Part shown: piece by piece, positions 9,901 through 24,900 of the stretch
Position numbering within the stretch: position 1 is the first letter of the stretch
How the letters are laid out: each line of letters starts with the position of its first letter
From: Rutpela maculata
Taxonomy: Eukaryota; Arthropoda; Insecta; Coleoptera; Cerambycidae
Direction: 5' to 3'
DNA: 64,000 nt
Assembly (NCBI GenBank): GCA_936432065.2
Contig: OW386292.2
Coordinates: forward strand, 125,857,639 to 125,921,638
Notes under the pieces: model-generated
The model's input: the letters and a program-made list of their open reading frames with translations, nothing else
Told to the model about the DNA's origin: nothing
Databases searched by the model: none
Program-made: the position numbers and the translations under genes

Positions 9901-12900
9901 AGAATAAAATAAATTGTCACAATTACCTTACTCCTACCTGCCTAGTAGGTTCATTAGGGAGGTAAGGCAATCATGTCTTACGACTTAACGTTACTGAAAA
10001 ATTTAGTTATCATAACTCGTTGTAGAAAAAGCACATGCACTATGCGTAAATGAGAAATTTTGGTTTAAACCATGAAGTCTACTCGGTTAACTTTGGCGTT
10101 CAAGTAAAACTCGTTTTGATTTAATCCTGAACTGAAAAACTGTTAAATCGAAAATAGAAAGTTTAACCAGAAGATTTTGGTTTAAACCACTACTAAAATA
10201 CTGGCCGTTAGGTGTGTATACTCCTGTCAAATAGGAAGAATTACAGGAAAAAAAACTGATAAAGTTTTGAAACTATGCAAAGATGTTAATTAAGGTCTAC
10301 TGTTAGACATACTTAAAGTCCCCCATTATATCTCTTGCGCTTGAGCCGCCATCTTGAGAAAATGGTGCTCCGATTCTGTTTTTTGTTTATATCTCGCTAA
10401 CCATTAGCATTGCAGAAATTATGCTTCCTCTTAAAAATAAAACTAAACTTAAAATAAAGATATCGTATGTAATATCACTACTGCTTAGAATTTTATCGGT
10501 TAATTTTTTCGAAAGCTTTGTTGCCTGGTAATATAAAGACTGCAAATTGACAGTATATTATCTGCTTAATATCTGATAATAAACTGCTAATTTACACGAA
10601 TTATATTACTTTTTGGCAACTTAGCTCGAGCAAAAATTTATAAAAGCACGAGTGGTATTTGGGGAGAATATTTCACGAATAAATAATTCATTAAGTACAT
10701 CTTTAATATTATGTTTTGTAATATTTTGCCTTCAGACGTTTTTCCTTTATTTTCAATTTCAATATTTACGTCACATAAAAATCCATTTCTAAAGCGACTC
10801 ATCTAGTAAAAAACAAAGTAGAGGTCTCTTATAAAAGTAGTAGTCTCTTATAAAAGTAGTAGTCTCTTATAAACTTTATAAGACACGTAACGTAAAAAAT
10901 CTCAAAGCTTTGCCGCCCACCAAGCCCCTTAGGATAGAGTGGGGCCTGCTTTATTTTTCTACATCATATTAAATAATAAATATAATGTATCACTTAATAC
11001 ATAAAACATCATTATTCTCGTTAAAATACGAAATTAACGGAAACACACCTGTATCAATTATAACTTCAAATTATTTTGATGTAATTACGCAACTCCCTCC
11101 TAACGGTTACTATAGCAACTATAACCAGCGTTAGGTCGTCAAATATTTTAGGAGGGAGTTGCGTAATTATATCAAAATAATTTGAAATCATAGTTGATAC
11201 AAGCGTGTTTCTGTTAATTTCTTATTTTAATCATGCCAGAACATACTTTACACGAGAATACTGATGTTTTATGTATTAAGAAGTAATACATCATATTTAT
11301 TATTTAATATGCTGTAGAAAAATAAAGCATGCCCCACTCTGTCGTAAGGAGCTTGGCGGCAAAGCTTTGAGATTTTTTACGTGTCTTATAAAGTTTAGGT
11401 CAACTATACATATTTATCAAATGCAGCTGCAGACACTTAAAGTCCACGGAATTCGCAATATTTTAAATATGTAATGACGATCAAGTAAAACAATATACCT
11501 TACGCCATAGGTATTGTAATGCGTAGACTGATCTTCAGTGTAAAGAGTTCTCGGGCATGCTTCAACCAATCACATTACGACTAAAGACATAGAGCACTGC
11601 CACATTTTACCAATCTCCCGACTTTATGTTCTAAGGTTGCCGATATCAGATGAAATATTGCTATAGTACCACCATCTAGTAACGCTTATTAGAACCACTC
11701 CGCAAACTACATACTCTGAATTATTGAAGAATTATTATACTAAAGTGTTCATTGATATTTATATTTACGTATTTAATACTTATTTTTAATTTAAGAAGTT
11801 TAATGATTAGGTTAAGGTTTCTTGTTTAAGCAGAGAGAATATTAAGTACAACGAATTATGTTGAATAGTGGATAGTTTTGATTTTTTTAACTTACTTTGT
11901 GATGATTTACCGTGCGCAAGTATATCTTTAGTTTACTTGTGTCCAGAGCGAGTGTGTTTAACATGTAATAATTGATTTGCCTGCTTGGTATTCATTTCAG
12001 CTTAATTTTCGTTAGGATAATTATTTTGTAATTACGTTTCTATAAGCTATTGAAAGCTGTGTTTGCCTTGTCCCTAGCCTGTATATTCCAGACAGCCTCG
12101 GCTTTGAAATTGGGAAAATATAAACATAACATAAACACACCACATAGTTGCATTATGTGGTGTGTTTATGTTGTTTATATTATTATATTACTACGTAATA
12201 CAAGACTACAATTTACAAGTTACGTTAACTATTAGTAATAAGCTACAGAAGAAATTTATAGATAAAACTTAAAAGTACGAGTGGTTCCATTTGCAGAAAA
12301 CATTTCACGAAACAAAACATGACATATGTCAAATTGTTACCGCAATATTTGTCGATGCGTCGATAGAAAAAATTAGAGAAACAAATTTTTCGTGTTAGTA
12401 CTGTCAAAAGCCGATCTAGGTTAGTTTAGCACTAATAATGACATTTGATTGGTGCAATGTTGTCAAAAAATGGGGATTCATTGGCTATTAGGTTAAAACA
12501 TGTTATATATATTTTCTTCGTATCTAATAATATACTCATCTCAAAATAGTATATTGACACATTTCTAAAACCGTAAATATCACTTGTAGGAAAAATAAAA
12601 TTCAGGTAATTTTGTTAGTCATAGAATTCTATACAACTTTAAAATGACGTTTAAATCGTATGTCCGTTTGCTTATCAGTCTGCCCGTTTGTTCGTCTGTC
12701 TCTCTGTCCGCCACGTTTTTGTGAGCAGGGTAACTTAACAGAGAGAGGTCCAATTTCATTGATCAGATCAGATCAAATGCAATATATTATTCGTTTTCGT
12801 AGTTACGAAGAATGCAGTACTAGATACGGAAAAAATGTATGTAACATTTTTTGTAGATAGTTTTTTAAGCTTTATATTTTTATTTAAACCATAGTTTCGA

Positions 12901-15900
12901 TAACTCTAATAGTTAGTGAGATATAAGGAAAAACTTTAGTGAGGGGGCACCATTTTTTCAAGATGGCGGCTCAAGCGCAAGACATGGAGTTGGGGGCTTT
13001 TCCTATGTTCAATAGCAAATCTTAATAAACATCTTTGCCAGGTTTCAAAACTTTATCAGTTTTTTCCGCGAAACATCGAAATTTGTTCTTATTTGACTGG
13101 GGTAGTTTGAGAAACAAACAAAATAAAATTGTGATAATAGAAAGTGCAACAAAAATAACTTACTAACTGCGGGAGCGTCATAACGTTTCAATACTATTGG
13201 TCCTTCGGATTGTTGGTTATAAATGGCGGTCACTGTGAATTCGTATGTAGCACAAGGCACGATGCTATCCAGATATAGGTAAGGCCTTTGCGTATATACA
13301 TCTCGTGGGACAAACCAGTCGTCTCGAATAACCACTCTGAAGGCTTGTGCGCAATGTGCGAATTTCTCGTTTACTTCCCAGGCCAAAAGGACACCTTGCT
13401 CCTGTTCAATGAGGTCGAATGTATCTATGGTGAGGTCAGTTCCTGAAAAATAAATTAAAACGTGAAAGTGAAAAACCTATTTCTCTTGAATTTTTTTTAG
13501 ATACATTTGGCGCAACGTATACATTTTTCAAAAATTTCATTTTATTAATATCTCGAAGACAAAAATCTCAAAAGTGCAGCAAACTGCAATGAAAGTCTCA
13601 ACTATTGCCTCTAGCAACTTCGTGTTAAATTTTCTATTAAACGGAATATAGTTTTACATATCTTAACAGTGCAATTTTTGCAATATTCACTTTGTGTCTG
13701 GCCCAAAAATTACAAAAGTTTAAAAATTGGTTAGCAAATGTTATATACAAATTATTACATCTTATATTAGATTAGCTAACACTATATGAAACGTAACCCA
13801 AAAAATTGCAAAAGTTTAGCGAATTGATTACAATGTTTGAAATAATATTCCTTACGTAAATAGAAATTTGCTACATGTATGTCTTCTGTTAAATGTCTTC
13901 ACGGACTGGACTAAATAAAGGAACTATTAATGAAATACGATTACCTACTTCAGAACCAAAATCTAATAATCGCAGATGCCTTTAGACTTTTTTAGAAACA
14001 CTTGACGTTTAATTGATGTTTTAGATTTCATTTCAAATGTCAACAGTTGTGAATGTAATTTTTACATCCTGTGTTAGTTAAATTGTTATAAAAAATGAGT
14101 TTACATATAAACCTAGACAAATTAAATATTATTTTAATTTACGGAGAATGCCGTAAAAATGCTTCTTCTGCAACGGAAGACCAAAGTTTGATCGAAAAAC
14201 AATTGTAAGTGTATGTGATAATTTAGTTAGTAATGAATGTTTTAAAAAACCAAAAACGTTAGGAGAAAAAGAGCTACAAATGAAGAAATCACAGCAGCAG
14301 TATTAGAAACAATAAGAAATAATCCCCATACGTCACTACGCCTCTTAAATGTAGCAACTGGCGAGAAAATTAAATTTGAGAGCTCCTATGTTAAATGGAA
14401 CACTACTGAATTTTTCCAGTGAAATCAAGTATCTAGGAGTAATCTTGGTATGTCAGACCGATGGTGACCTACGCATTATGTGTTTGGTGGCCAAAAACAG
14501 AAGAGGAAATAGCACAAGCAAAGTTGCAGAAACTGCAACGCCTTGCGTGTTTAGGGATCATAGGATGCACTCCTGTCCCACAGTCACTTAAGGATTCTGG
14601 AGCTAATTCAATTTGAATCCATGACCAAACTCACTGACTCAATGCCAATCTGATGTGCTGATTGAAAGCCGCGAGCAGGGTCGAAGTATTGCGGTTGGAG
14701 AAAGAGCCACACATCTGGTACATAGACGTGTCCAAGATGGACGAAGGGTTGATGTGGGCGTAGCGGGACCTAAATGCTATCTAAAGCCCTTGGTAACACC
14801 CCAACCATCTTCCAGGCAGAAATCTATGCTATAGATCAGTGTGGCCAGGAATGCCTAAATAGAGGCACTCGAAAGGCAAAAATATATATACTTTCAGATA
14901 GCCAGGCAACACTAAAGGTCTCGGGTCCTATACCCTCGCGTCTAAAATTTCCTGGAAATGCAGACAATCCCTGAAGCAACTGGCAAAAAAACAAGGTTAC
15001 CTTGGTGTGGGTGCCAGGGCATGAGGAAATAGAAGACAACAAATTAGCTGACAGTCTCACAAGAAAAGGGACTGAAGCTCCATTTTTTGGAACCGAACCA
15101 TTCTCTGGCTTATCTAAGGGACACATAACGGAGAGAAGGTCCAAAAATGGGAAAAGGATCAAAAGAAGTCCTACTGGAGAAATACTCCAGGCCAAAACCA
15201 AGTCAAAAGGTTTATCACCTATTCAACAAGGAACGCCACAAGGTTTCTCGAACTTGAAAAGTCCTACCTAAGGCTGATCACAGACGTTCTAACTGGCCAT
15301 TGCCCCTTGAGATATCATCTCAAGAACATGGGCATGGCGGAAGATGACAAATGCAGATACTGTGAAACTGCAACCGAGACTGCAGAGCATTTACTTTGTG
15401 AATACAAGGTATTAATCAGAACAGGCGGAATTAACGCCTGAAGACATAGGGCAATTAGCTCCCAGGAAAATCACAAGCTTTGCAAAAAGTCTTGGAATCC
15501 TGGGCAACAATTAGTTACAGCGCCTTTTAGGTCGAGGTGAAGAAGGGCCAATATACAGTCTACAACTAGCGTTGCTGCAACTTTGTGTAGAAGAATTTTA
15601 ATAAATAGTAAATTTTTCGCATGTAAAGTGTATTTGCTGCATCATTCGAGACCAGGAGATAATGAACGCAGGCTATATTTTTAGGCAAAATTTTCAATTC
15701 TTTTAGAAAAGAATCCTAATTTATTGGACCAAATTTTGTGGAGCGATGAATCTCAATTCCATAATAATGGAGTTATAACCAGACATAACTGTTGATACTG
15801 GTCTCAAGAAAATCCTAAGTGGATGAGACAACATACAGACACGATTTGGAGTAAATGTTTTGTGTGGCATTCCAAATGGATTCATACTTGGACCATATCT

Positions 15901-18900
15901 GTATGAAGGAAATTTAAATGGGGATCGCTATTTACAGTTTTTACAAAATGATTTACCTTTGCTATTAGATAAATTACCAATTCAATTAGAGACAATGTGG
16001 TTTAATCAAGATAGTGTAGGACCACATAATAGCAATAGTGTCAGCAGTTATCTTTAACATGCTTATCCAGTAGTAGTAAGTACTCAGGTGGTCCGCTGGA
16101 TCTCCTGATTTGAGTCCATTAGATTTTTATTTGTGGGGTTGCTTAAAAAAGGAGGTGTATAAGGAGCCAATAGAAGACATGGCCGGTCTTCATAATAAAA
16201 TATATGCCAGTGGCAGTGGCAGTGGCAGTGGCAATATAAATACATTACTGAAAGTGTGCAGAGTTGAACTGAAAATGTTCATTGTGCATAAACGAAAATA
16301 GCAATCATGTTGAATATCTTCTTTCATAAATTTGTTTCCAGTTTTGTTTGTTTTTCGATTTTGCATTAAAATTTTTGTATACGACTAACAAATAACACTA
16401 ATAAATAATATGAACATTACATAGACGATTTTTGGTATATAATGCCATCAAATAATCCCACAGAAAATTATGCATGAATCAGTATTTGTGCACATTGTGG
16501 AATTGAGTCTGATTATGTCAGTTTTGTTGTTGAAAGAATGGAAAGTGATTCAGAAGATACTATCCACTGTACTCCTCCAGAAATAACTGAAATAGCAGAA
16601 GCAACAGCACTTAATTTACTACCATAGAAATCAAAAAGTGTTTATGATAAAGCGTACCAAAGTTTCATGGACTGACACACTGAAAAAAAATCTGAGGGAC
16701 ATAAAGCGAAAAAGGCCAAAACTTTGACACCAGAAGAAATTAATAAATTTATAAAGGAATAAATTGTTAAAAATGTCGAAAAATTAAAATTTTAATTTCT
16801 ATTCAATTTCTAACTTAAAAATCTGTGAAATACTACCATACTACTACCATAAAAATGTCGAAAAATGAAACTTTTGCAAAACTTTGTACATCTGTTTATC
16901 TCTGATACTATTTAATCTACAGTCCGCTCTGGTACCAATTTGTAGCAAATTTAATCTACTTTTAAAAAATACAAAAATGTTTTTACCGAAAAAGTAGGCC
17001 TTGGGGGCTGAGAAAAAAACAAAAATCTGGCAGTTTTTTGGATTTTTGACCAAGATCCGGAGGTCTGCCGAGGTCGTAAAGGTGGATTTAACATTACTTT
17101 TTAATCCTATACAACATATTAAAAAAGCAGCCATACCTGATTTAATGTCAGGTAACCCCTTTTTTGATGACAAAGTTACCGGATTATAATATAAATATTG
17201 AAATTTCTCTAGATTTACCTGACGGTGCTGGCATGTATGCTTCAAGACGACTTTCCTCGCTGAGGTTACTATCTGCATATGCCCTAACCCTGAAGTGGAA
17301 TCTCTCGCAAGCGGGCAGGAAGGAGACATCAAGTGAGGTATCGTCAGCATTGAGTATATACTGCAAATTTTCTTCATCGACGTGAACGTAAATCAGGTAG
17401 TGAGTCTCTGGACAATTTGAGCTTTCACTCCAATGCAGTACGTAGTTCAAATCTATGGATACGTTTCCAACACTATCTGGAACTGGAAACAAATGTTTAA
17501 GATTAGATTATTAGCACTAGTAGAGCAGTTTAACCGTACGTAATATCACTATTGCTTAGAATTTTATAGAGGATTTAATCTTTGAACTGTCATCTTACAC
17601 GAATTATATTACTTTTAGCAACTTGTAGAAAAAAATTATAAGTAATCGGGTAAAATGATGTGTCACGCGGAGTGTGATTGTTAAAGAACCTTGGAGAATC
17701 CATCTAGGTCCGTACAGACAACAAATTTAATTATACCTTTCCTCATCATGAAACAGGTCACAATGTATTTTTTTGTAACTTACAAAATAATTCTTAACTC
17801 ATCAGAAGATGTATGACATTAAAAGTAAAAAAGTTGAGTCGAATTTAGTAAAATATTTTTACTAAAAGTGGAAAAGTAGAAAGTACGCCGAATACGGCAG
17901 AGAATCTGGAATCCGGAAGTACGCCAAAAGTTCATCTTTGATTTTTACTAATTTTTATTTCTTTAATTTTATGTCTATTTACGAATACTCATATAAGAAC
18001 AATAAACAAAGCCTTATAAAATTGTATAAGTTGTAATTTCGAAAAGTTAGAGACAGATTACTGAAATTAGAAATGTGCAAAAGGCGTGTACGTCCAAACG
18101 GATTTTTTGACAAAAATAAGCAAAAACTGTCAAGGCCGATTTTTACCGTAAAATTGAATTAAGTCCATCTGGTGGCTTGTTCTTGGTATATGGCCACCGG
18201 ATGACTATCACAGCCACTAAATCCAAATCTGCGATCAGATTTGAGCCAGCACATCTCACGTTTGCAGAAAATGCAAAAAATCGTGATAATAAGCGTACAA
18301 TCCCAAGGTCTGCCTCTAATCAAATAAAATATAAACTATCAACCCCAAATCCACAGAACCCGGAACCTCTAACACCTAAACTTCAGATAGGCCTAAGGCC
18401 TGTTTATGGTACTGTCGTGCGCAAAAAAAATGGGACAAGATTTGAACTAGTTGAGAAATTAATCGTTCTTTGTTGACAAGGTTGCTTAATAATTTTTCTT
18501 TAGGGTCTGTAATTGGCGTATTTTAATCAAAAATAACTGTGGGACATGTTCTTCTTAAAATTCTCTGTTGGCGTTTTTTGTAGAGAATTTTGTGACAAAC
18601 CTTTTCCTATACTTATGTTTTTTCCCTAAGATAAAGCGTTTAAAATATATTAAAAAAACCAGTGCGGTGTCCTTAAAGGGGGTGAGACAGGAATGAAGCT
18701 TACCTAGGGGTGGGAACTTTTTTGATATGTATTCTTACACACATAAGCTAACTATTATAGACATTTCAGCTTATTATAATTTTTTTCTTCTATTCCACAT
18801 AAATTTGCCTAATTTCCGTGTACTATATACTCTCTGTGTATGTGTGAATACCTTTACAATTTTACTTCCACAATCCAGTGGAAGTATAGTAACGACAAAA

Positions 18901-21900
18901 AATGTTTTAAAAATTTTTATTGTTCAAATGGGCTTAAAATGTCATGAAACGTGGAGATTTTAAGTTTGAGCGAAAACAAATTTTCTGTCTGTAACTTTTT
19001 TTGTGCGCACGTTTACTCTGGAACCGTTTGACTTGAAATTTGGTACACATATGTACTTTAACGAGATCTAGAACTAGATTATATTTTCATCTTGTTCCGT
19101 CGAAGGGTTGGGGGGTAAATTGGGGTAAATTTGTGGTAAATTGATAAATCAAGCAGGTAAGAGTTCATAAAATTGGTATTTAGTATATACAAGAGAAGCT
19201 AAGGTCTCAAAAAAAATTGGCATTAGCCACCCCCATTACCACCCCCACCACATTATTATTAAAGGGGATGAAAAAAAATTGTGATTTAGTGTGTGTACAA
19301 GAACCAGAAACCTCAAAATATTTTTTTACTTCATCCACCCTCTATCACCACCCCCACCCCACTACCGATGTGGGGTATCGTTTATGGGTTTTTGGGGTAG
19401 AGGATTTTAAATATTATATTATTAAAGTTCCATAAACAATTATTTCCACATACAAAATTTTTGTGTGAGTGACTTGGATAGAAAATCTGGATGTGGAAGT
19501 AGTGATTCCTTGGGCAGCGGTTTTTTACTCGTGTATCTAAAATATCATTATTGTATAAAGTTTTATATGAAGTTTATCCTAATTTTAGCTAATTTTCTAA
19601 AAACATGAAAAGAATATTTATTTATTACTAGAATAAGACTGACGCCGTTTATATTAAATTTTTGTCATGAAAGATAAGCGTATATATATTAGCCAAAGGG
19701 GAATCCAGGATACCCCAGAATTGAGGGTACGGCGTATAAGTATCTATCTATAAAAGGTTATGTCTGAATTAATAAAAAGCGTAATGACATATTTTTGCCA
19801 CATCTATACAGCGTGATTCATTTTTAGCATATACAGGATGATGCAGTTACATCCAATTAAATTGAGAAAGAGAGTAGACACAATAACGCAATCATTTTTT
19901 AGGAGAGGTAGTACACATTAACAATAATACTATAGCAAATATGGTAGTAGTATGTACATATCAGAATTAAAATAATACTTTGCTTAATAAATACTGGGCA
20001 TACTATCAGGTTCAAAAAAAGACAGATAGTCAAGCATTATACTCTATATCCACATGTCCAGGTGATCTGTCGACGGCATCATTAATTTTTCTTAGCAACT
20101 AAGAGACCTGCTTTAAGTAAGGTATACTTTTTATGCATTGAGTATGACTGTCTAGCAACATGGAAATTAGAGCTTTTGGGCACTTTTAAATACGTACAAT
20201 CGTAAAGTATAACTCGTGCGATTTGACACCAGTATTTACATATCTTTGCATGAGGCTTAATCTTACTTTTTGAAAAATTAAACTTACTGTTTGCCGCGAT
20301 GAATAGCCTAAAATTGCCTGTATAAATATATCCGACAAACCTTGACGCAATTTCATTAAGAATGTTATTAAATCTTTTTTTGGCACATTCCGGTTGTTCC
20401 CATACATTTGTATTGGATCACAACATTCAAATAGTCTTAGAAACTGTGCCTTGGTCAAAGATGTGATGCACTTGAAATCTTCATCTTCAAAATTATCTTC
20501 ACTGCATCATCCTGTATATGTTAAAAATGAATCACGCTGTATAGATGTGGCAAAAATATGTCATTACGCCTTTTATTAATTCAGACATAGGTATGTATCC
20601 AGATACTTATACGCCATACCACTGATTCTGGTGCGAAATCTGCAATTTACGTCATTTCCGGTACAAACGGATGCGACACAATAATCGTTTTATGATATAA
20701 ATGACATGTACTTATACACGTATCGTTCCCGGTGAGTTTTACGTCAACGGTTTTACCGGAATGGAAGCAAATATAAAACTTACAAAGACAACTTCAACGC
20801 CCTCTCCTGTCTAAACTATGAACTTTTGCAGGGTTGGTAAACATACCTCAAGAATTAACATATAAAAAAACCAGAAAAATCTATTGATCACCAAAATACC
20901 TTTAAAAAGTGCAGAGTCCTTACTTCAGAAAGGTTAGATGAGAACCTTAGGACAAGACCTTTCTTGCCATTTTTAGAGGATGAAGGGGGTGGTAGAGGGA
21001 CACTGAGTCGATAGAAATTTTTTTTGTCCAAAATTGGCTTCAGCGCATCAAAATACTTCAGAAAAGTTTTATTAGAACCTTAGGACAAGACTTTTTTTTG
21101 TAGACCTGTGTAATTTATAAAATAAACTGTTCAGGTTGAAAACCCTATTGTGATCATGACTGTACAGACTTATTAGATATTTTGGAAACCTGAAAAATGT
21201 GGACTTAGATAAATTGCGATACGCTGACCGACAAAGGAACGATTATAATCGTATAGCTTGTTTTTGGAAGTATCCCATTGTATTCATAATTATCAGTGCT
21301 TATAACTTATCTTACTTTAGTATATTGTTAACGAATAAATTTGCTATAATAACAATTGAAGAAAGTGTTCGTTTGGACATTTGTTTCATATCTTGAATCT
21401 AAATAAGTATGCAAACACTGTGTGTATTTATACAGTGTGTCCCACTTCGTACGAAGCCACCTCTATAACTTGGCTATTTGTATTTGGATTTGTATATATT
21501 TTTTATAGCACATAATACCCATAATGAACTACCTTTGGAAGGTAGAACTGTTACTCAATCTCTATTTCAAAGCCAACTGTGATGTTTTTAAAATGGGAAT
21601 TTTACAAAAGTAACATTAGCGATTGAGATAGAGGAAAAATGTATTTGGAAAAGTCGTTCAGAAAAATTAAGTAAGTTCAAATATGAATTTTCATTTAAAA
21701 ATATTGATTTTTTTTTTGAAAAATATTGCAAGTTAGAAAAATTCGAGGTTTGGGTTAGTTTAGAGCATCCAGATTGCTATGAATGTCGATCTACTTACAT
21801 TAATTATTGTAAACAAATCCAAATACAAATAGCCAAGTTATAGGGGTGGCTTAGTACGAAGTGGGACACACTGTATATACCATCATGACTTATTCGATTT

Positions 21901-24900
21901 TTTTAAAATATTTGCAAGAAATACCAAGGACCGAAACGATATTTCAGGCAACCGGACTTGAGCTCTTATTTTTTCTAGACTGGTACCGTAATCGATCGCA
22001 GCAATAATAATAATAATAGTAATAACAATCAGTAGCTCGGAGCGCGTATATCCGATAGGGGAAGATCAAATTCACAAGATTGGTTAAAGAACATGATAAA
22101 GACAAGAACTTTTACTCCATCCAGAAGGAAGCATACAAGATCCAGGAAAAATATCTGGGAAACAAAATCACTGACGAGAACGCCAAGGAGAAAATTAAAA
22201 TCTTCATCGAAAAGAGGAACATAGATGTACTTTGCGCAAAGTCGATGCATGGACAATTCTTCAGCAATTTCGGCAGACTAGCAGTTAACTGACAAAGAGG
22301 ATTAACACCAGATACCACCAGAGAATGATCTTGAAATAGTTAGTCCATACCAAAGTTGCAAAAAAAGGATTAAACCGGGAAAGTGCAAGGGTAGCGATCA
22401 AATATGCGTTTTCGAGGGCGACCATCACGATGATGATAGTCGCGCGGTCCCTCGAACTACCCCTAATGCAAAAAATCACCTCTGTTTCCCATTTTTCGTT
22501 GTCAGGCATGCGAGAACTTGTTTGATCGTTTTTTTTCCTTTTTTGTTTTTAGGAAACTCAATATGTCCTGTAAAATTTCGCAACCAGGCAACCTAACGAG
22601 CCCCGGGGGTTGAAACTGCCCCCTCCCTCAATACCGAAGGATGCAAAAAACATCCAAACGTGCTGAAAATTGTTCCCTACACGTTTTCAAGGGCGAGAAA
22701 TACGATGCTGATATTATTTAGCCTACCCTAAATGCACAAAACCAAACCTTTTTCCTATTTCTCGTTATAAAATTAGTTATAAAATGTAATCCATTCTGTA
22801 AACATTGTAGAGGTAATGATTGCAATAATAGCGAGCGTGGTGAAAATCCAGATCTATCAGAAGATGAGGATGGTACTATTCAATAGCTGATCCCGAAAAT
22901 TTTAATACAGAATGATAATGTTAGTGACGATAAGACTGACGATAGTGACGTTGATGATGAATGTACCCAGATGGAAGCAACTCTCACTGAAGAGTGCAAT
23001 GTCCACTCCGATTGGCCAGAACAATGTGATGTAATTTGTAAACGCCGAAGAATAAATTAACATTTATTAATAATCATACATGACGCATGCTTAGCATAGG
23101 AATAAAAATCATATACATAATATGAACTATATATTCATGCACATAACCTGTCCTATCAAGCTCCTCTTAAGCTGCAATAAAAAACTTCTCTCTCTAGGAA
23201 ACCTGATCCTATAAGAAAAACCGATGGTTTTGGGCAAGCAAGGGTAGTTTCTGAGGAGTAAGAGAGAAAGTGATGTCACGATCGTGTTCTCTACCCTTGA
23301 AAACTTTAAAACCATCGCTTTAAGGGACACCTAGGATTGAGGGAGGGGGTAGTTTCAGCCCCCGGGGGTCGTTAATATGTCTGGTTGAGAAATTTTACGA
23401 CATATTGAGTTTCCTCAAAAGTAACTCGATCCAACAAGTCCTAGCATGCCTGACAACGAAAAATGGGAAATAGGGATGGTCTTTTGCTTTAGTTCGAGGG
23501 AGTAGGAACCGTGCGACTATCACCATCGTGTTGGCCGCCCTCAAAAATGGGGAAGTAACCATGTTTGGTCGCTACCGTTGCTACCGTTGCACATTTGGGG
23601 TTTTTGCAACTGTTGACAGCAAGTATAGGATGTGAGGTCCAACAGTGGAGCATGTCAGTCACGTGGTGGAGGGATTACTCCATTGGCACCATTAGAGTAC
23701 ACCCACCGATACAACAGAGTGACTTCAATATACCGGTGACACAAAAATATTATGAATATACCGCGAATTCGCCAGACATCGTCGTACATAATAAAAAGGA
23801 GAAATTCTGTTTGCTGATCGATGCAGGGCCGGATAAAGGATTGACGGCTAACTATATATTTGCGCTCTCTTATTCATAGGCAAGGTTACGAAGTTAAAAA
23901 GTTGACGAGCGGGGGTGGGGGACTTTTTAATGAGTCTATTTAGCATTATAGATAACCCGGCCCTGGATCGATGTATCCATATTGATTGACACCAAGGAAA
24001 AGGAGAAGTTAAGCATGTACAAATACTTCCAAACAGAATGCAAGGACCGCAGTAGCGTCAGTGATTAAGAGGGACCAGCACCGGGATATACAACTGCTAG
24101 GTCAACCGAACGTGCAACAAGTATAGAAAATCGCACTATTGACAACTGCGCATATTTAAACAAAAATTTGAACTAGGAGTCTCTGTGAGTCCTTGTTAGA
24201 GTCTGGGTTCTGAGATGTTGTCTAAAAACCTGGAATGTGGACAGGGGTGTCGCTATATCGTGGTCGAGTTGGGAAATTCAAGTTTCGACTTGGGAGAATT
24301 TCGGAAAAATTTCACACACCCCCCCTCCCGCTCATCAACTTTCATTTTGGAGAAAATTTTTTTGAGGAGTTGAGAAAATTTCCGTAATGAGAGTTGGGAA
24401 TTATTAACCTCCCCCCTAACAAAAAAAAACCTTGCGATGCCCCTGAATGTGGAGCCCATTTCGTTCCGAAACGCACGCAAGATATCACTGATATCAGTTT
24501 CCAGCTGCGGCTGAGAAAGTATGCTGCTTGATAAGTCTACAATAATAATAACACAGGCACACAAAAAAATAATATTATTTTCCAAAGATGAAAGACACCT
24601 ATCCTATGGTTTCTGAGCCGCTGATTCCAAATATCACGTCCGTTTTATCGTGCCACGGAAATGATGGTGATGAACTTTTTCCCCCCAAAAAACTTCCATA
24701 ATTCTAATTTTTCCATAATACGCTTGACAGATTGGGGTTATTACAGAAATTATTGATAAGTCGAGTATCTTTTGACCAGTAGATGTCAAAACAACCCCCG
24801 GAGATTGGAACCACCCCCGCCCTGAATGACGAAACATCCGAAAATACTGCGAAAGGGCTGAAGAATGGTTTTCTCTAGTTTTCGAGGGCGGGTAACACAA

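Larger units (their letters stand above)
22080..24240 (+). pseudogene. LINE 3' remnant, split by a foldback element
   Basis: Left piece (22080..22340) has VLCAKSMHGQFFSNFGRLAV, the HGQ-type segment. The right piece (23565..24240) continues with WWRDYSIGTIRVHPP, then SPDIVVHNKKEKFCLLIDAG and an ALLTTAHI-like tail, as in the C-terminal region of a LINE polyprotein. The middle is occupied by the foldback at 22380..23560. Frameshifts throughout. The clade is uncertain. Confidence 0.5.

Noticed and set aside
12050..12235. Open frame with a signal-peptide-like start (KAVFALSLACIFQTASA)
   Set aside because: It starts at TTG, not ATG, lies in the P3 repeat, and its second half is the 18-mer hairpin. 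No splice or promoter support.
16844..17377. 177-codon minus frame overlapping exon 2 of gene A
   Set aside because: Different frame from the FN3 exon and runs through the splice donor; the exon is supported by the paralog, this frame is not.
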